Assembly: GCA_902489775.1 (NCBI GenBank)
Contig: CABUBH010000068.1
Location: 1 to 6,738 of the forward strand
DNA: 6,738 bases
Reading direction: 5' to 3'
Source: an uncultured Collinsella sp.
GTDB lineage: Bacteria > Actinomycetota > Coriobacteriia > Coriobacteriales > Coriobacteriaceae
Shown: piece by piece, positions 5,614 to 6,738 of the stretch
Layout: every line of letters starts with the position of its first letter
How positions within the stretch are numbered: the first letter of the stretch is position 1
The notes under the pieces: generated by a model
Database searches by the model: none
The model's input: the letters and a program-made list of their open reading frames with translations, nothing else
What the model was told of the DNA's origin: nothing
Program-made: the position numbers and the translations under genes

Positions 5614-6152
5614 AGCTGAATGCCCTCGGCAACCTTCTCGACAGCCTTGTCGCCGGCGAGCGTACGCAGCAGCTCAAGCGCAAAGGGGAGCGACTGAGCC
5701 ATGCCGCTGGCGGTGATGATGTTGCCGTCGTGCGTGACCTTGTCGCCGGTATAGGCGCCCTCGGGGAAGCTCTTCTCAAAGCCGGGGAAGCACGTGGCGT
5801 GGCGTCCCTCGAGCAGGTCAAGCTCGCCCAGGATAAACGGGGCGGCGCAGATTGCGGCAACATGCTTGGTCGCGGCGAACTCACAGACTACGTCGCAGAC
5901 GCGCTGGTCGGCGCGCAGGTTGGTAGCGCCGGGCAGACCGCCGGGCAGCACGACACAGTCATACTCGTCAAAGTCAATCTCGTCAAAGAGTGCGTCGCAG
6001 GTTACGGGAATCTGCAGCGAGCTTACGACCTCGCGCGTGGGCATGATCGAGACGAGCGTGGCGCGCACGCCGCCGCGACGCATGACATCGACCATGGTCA
6101 GGCATTCAATCGTTTCAAAGCCATCGGCGGCAAGAACGGCAACGCTGGGCAT
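5610..6152 (-). CDS. DJ-1/PfpI (ThiJ/YajL-like) family protein
   Basis: This is a single-domain flavodoxin-like protein of the DJ-1/PfpI superfamily. Members act as redox-responsive chaperones, glyoxalases or protein deglycases, and activity in this subgroup is debated. From the chosen start it has 180 aa, as usual. LAADGFETIE carries the conserved E14. VVLPGGLPGA (67-76) precedes the nucleophile elbow AAICAAPFIL with C102, which corresponds to DJ-1 C106. TCFPGFE (120-126) matches the TCYPG block of the YajL/ThiJ type. I place the start at 6152 because AAAGGA lies at 6159-6164, 6 nt upstream, and the first strand MPSVAVLAADGFE begins there. ATGs at 6167 and 6218 would add residues unlike the family. 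It is the first gene of the minus-strand set, overlapping maf by 4 nt. No periplasmic signal is seen. Confidence 0.92.
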   Translation of the reverse strand: MPSVAVLAADGFETIECLTMVDVMRRGGVRATLVSIMPTREVVSSLQIPVTCDALFDEIDFDEYDCVVLPGGLPGATNLRADQRVCDVVCEFAATKHVAAICAAPFILGELDLLEGRHATCFPGFEKSFPEGAYTGDKVTHDGNIITASGMAQSLPFALELLRTLAGDKAVEKVAEGIQL

Positions 6153-6189
6153 AAGGGTTCCTTTCATAGGGCGGCATACAATTAGCCGT

Positions 6190-6195
6190 CTTATA
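6190..6195 (-). promoter_or_regulatory. Candidate -10 box for the DJ-1/maf/peptidase operon
   Basis: CTTATA reads as TATAAG on the minus strand, 38 nt upstream of the proposed start at 6152. At 17 nt further up the hexamer is GTGGCA, a weak -35. It is the best candidate I see in the 206-nt divergent gap between 6152 and 6359; the rest of that gap shows no clear gene or RNA. Confidence 0.3.
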
Positions 6196-6309
6196 CCCCG
6201 AAGACATATGCTTGCCACGCCCCATTCCCCAATGATTTTGATCCCCGCCCCAGAAAATTATGCAGGGTGGATGGGTGTTGCGCACTAGGAGGGGCTTGCG
6301 GCGCGGCGA

Positions 6310-6315
6310 TAAAAT
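6310..6315 (+). promoter_or_regulatory. Candidate -10 box for the zinc-ribbon gene
   Basis: TAAAAT lies 43 nt upstream of the ATG at 6359 and would give a leader of about 37 nt. There is no recognisable -35 at 16-18 nt (that position reads AGGAGG-like). This is a weak call based on the hexamer and its location only. Confidence 0.3.
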
Positions 6316-6358
6316 CTCGGCATCCGTCATCTTTCGCAACATGAGGAGCTGATTTGCG

Positions 6359-6658
6359 ATGATAGGCCTTAGTGTATTCGATCTTCTCGTTTTGCTAGTT
6401 GTATTTGGTGGTGTCGCGGCTGTTGCCTTTGCTGTTATCTTGAACAAGGAATCGTCGAATAAGCCTCAGCCTCCGCAGTCCAATCCGTACCAGCAAATGC
6501 CTCCCGTGCAGCAGGTCCCGCCGGCGCAGCAGGTGTCAACCATGGTCGATGATGCTCAGCCAGTTGAGCCTACTTATTTCTGTGCTCAGTGCGGGTCAAA
6601 GCTGGAGACAAATGCCTCCTTCTGCCAAAATTGCGGCGCTCCAGTTAACCACCAGTGA
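6359..6658 (+). CDS. Small membrane-anchored zinc-ribbon protein
   Basis: This 99-aa protein of unknown function has three parts. Residues 5-28 form one hydrophobic segment rich in V, L, A and F, likely a transmembrane anchor or uncleaved signal. Residues 35-60 are a proline/glutamine linker with a short repeat (QQMPPV, QQVPPA, QQV). Residues 73-95 are a zinc ribbon with C75-x2-C78-x10-C89-x2-C92, of the short FCxxCGxxL...FCxxCG type. The positive residues after the helix (K30, K35) predict an outside-N, inside-C topology, placing the ribbon in the cytoplasm. AGGAG at 6344-6348 is 10 nt before the ATG, slightly long; no better start exists. Zinc ribbons of this type are common at the ends of small membrane proteins and may act in protein binding, but no role can be assigned. 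It is divergent from the DJ-1 operon. Confidence 0.85.
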   Translation: MIGLSVFDLLVLLVVFGGVAAVAFAVILNKESSNKPQPPQSNPYQQMPPVQQVPPAQQVSTMVDDAQPVEPTYFCAQCGSKLETNASFCQNCGAPVNHQ

Positions 6659-6667
6659 TTTTTCTGG

Positions 6668-6719
6668 GACGGGGATTAAATAAGGCTCTGTTAGACCAGG
6701 ATTGACATTCCGCCCCGTC
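6668..6719 (+). other. Short inverted repeat after the zinc-ribbon gene
   Basis: GACGGGG (6668-6674) is complementary to CCCCGTC (6713-6719) across a 38-nt loop, and CATCTTCTTG follows. It begins 10 nt after the stop codon. The loop is long for an intrinsic terminator, so termination is only a weak possibility. A perfect TTGACA (6702-6707) lies in the loop, but the window ends at 6738 and no TATAAT-like box is found at 17-18 nt. Confidence 0.3.
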
Positions 6720-6738
6720 ATCTTCTTGCGATTGCACA

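Overview
The window looks like chromosomal DNA from a GC-rich anaerobic actinobacterium, most likely class Coriobacteriia and perhaps Collinsella. This rests on the protein sequences (short-form phosphotransacetylase, P1-family peptidase, GC-rich codon use) and on the AAGGAG-type ribosome sites. I could not run a database search, so the genus is an inference.

Layout, left to right. Positions 1-115 hold a strong composite hairpin that terminates pta. pta (116-1096, minus) encodes phosphate acetyltransferase. A 232-nt divergent intergenic region follows, with a terminator-like hairpin in the pta leader and two perfect TATAAT boxes placed back to back. glf (UDP-galactopyranose mutase, 1329-2531, plus) overlaps a family 2 glycosyltransferase gene (2524-3555, plus) by 8 nt. 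Together they form a small galactofuranose/cell-surface glycan module. Positions 3556-3928 (373 nt) form a convergent intergenic region dominated by two large, related, inverted hairpin elements. Between these lies a short stretch that looks like the decayed 3' end of another glycosyltransferase gene. On the minus strand, reading right to left from 6152 to 3929, a probable operon encodes a DJ-1/PfpI-family protein, a Maf nucleotide pyrophosphatase (ATGA start-stop overlap) and a P1-family (DmpA-like) peptidase. At the right end, 6359-6658 (plus) encodes a small membrane-anchored zinc-ribbon protein.

The enzymes are ordinary housekeeping or surface-glycan functions: acetyl-phosphate/acetate metabolism, galactofuranose precursor supply plus sugar transfer, nucleotide-pool sanitation and protein or peptide quality control. 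The unexpected part is at 3588-3916. Two roughly 110-125-nt elements share a 54-column core (50 identical, one indel). They lie in opposite orientations, each in sense with the transcription unit it follows. Two stem positions differ between the copies and both differences are compensatory, so pairing is kept. The outer arms have unrelated sequences in the two copies, yet each set is almost perfectly self-complementary. This suggests a repeated, structured 3'-end element (RNA, terminator or processing signal, or a DNA hairpin repeat) that I do not recognise.
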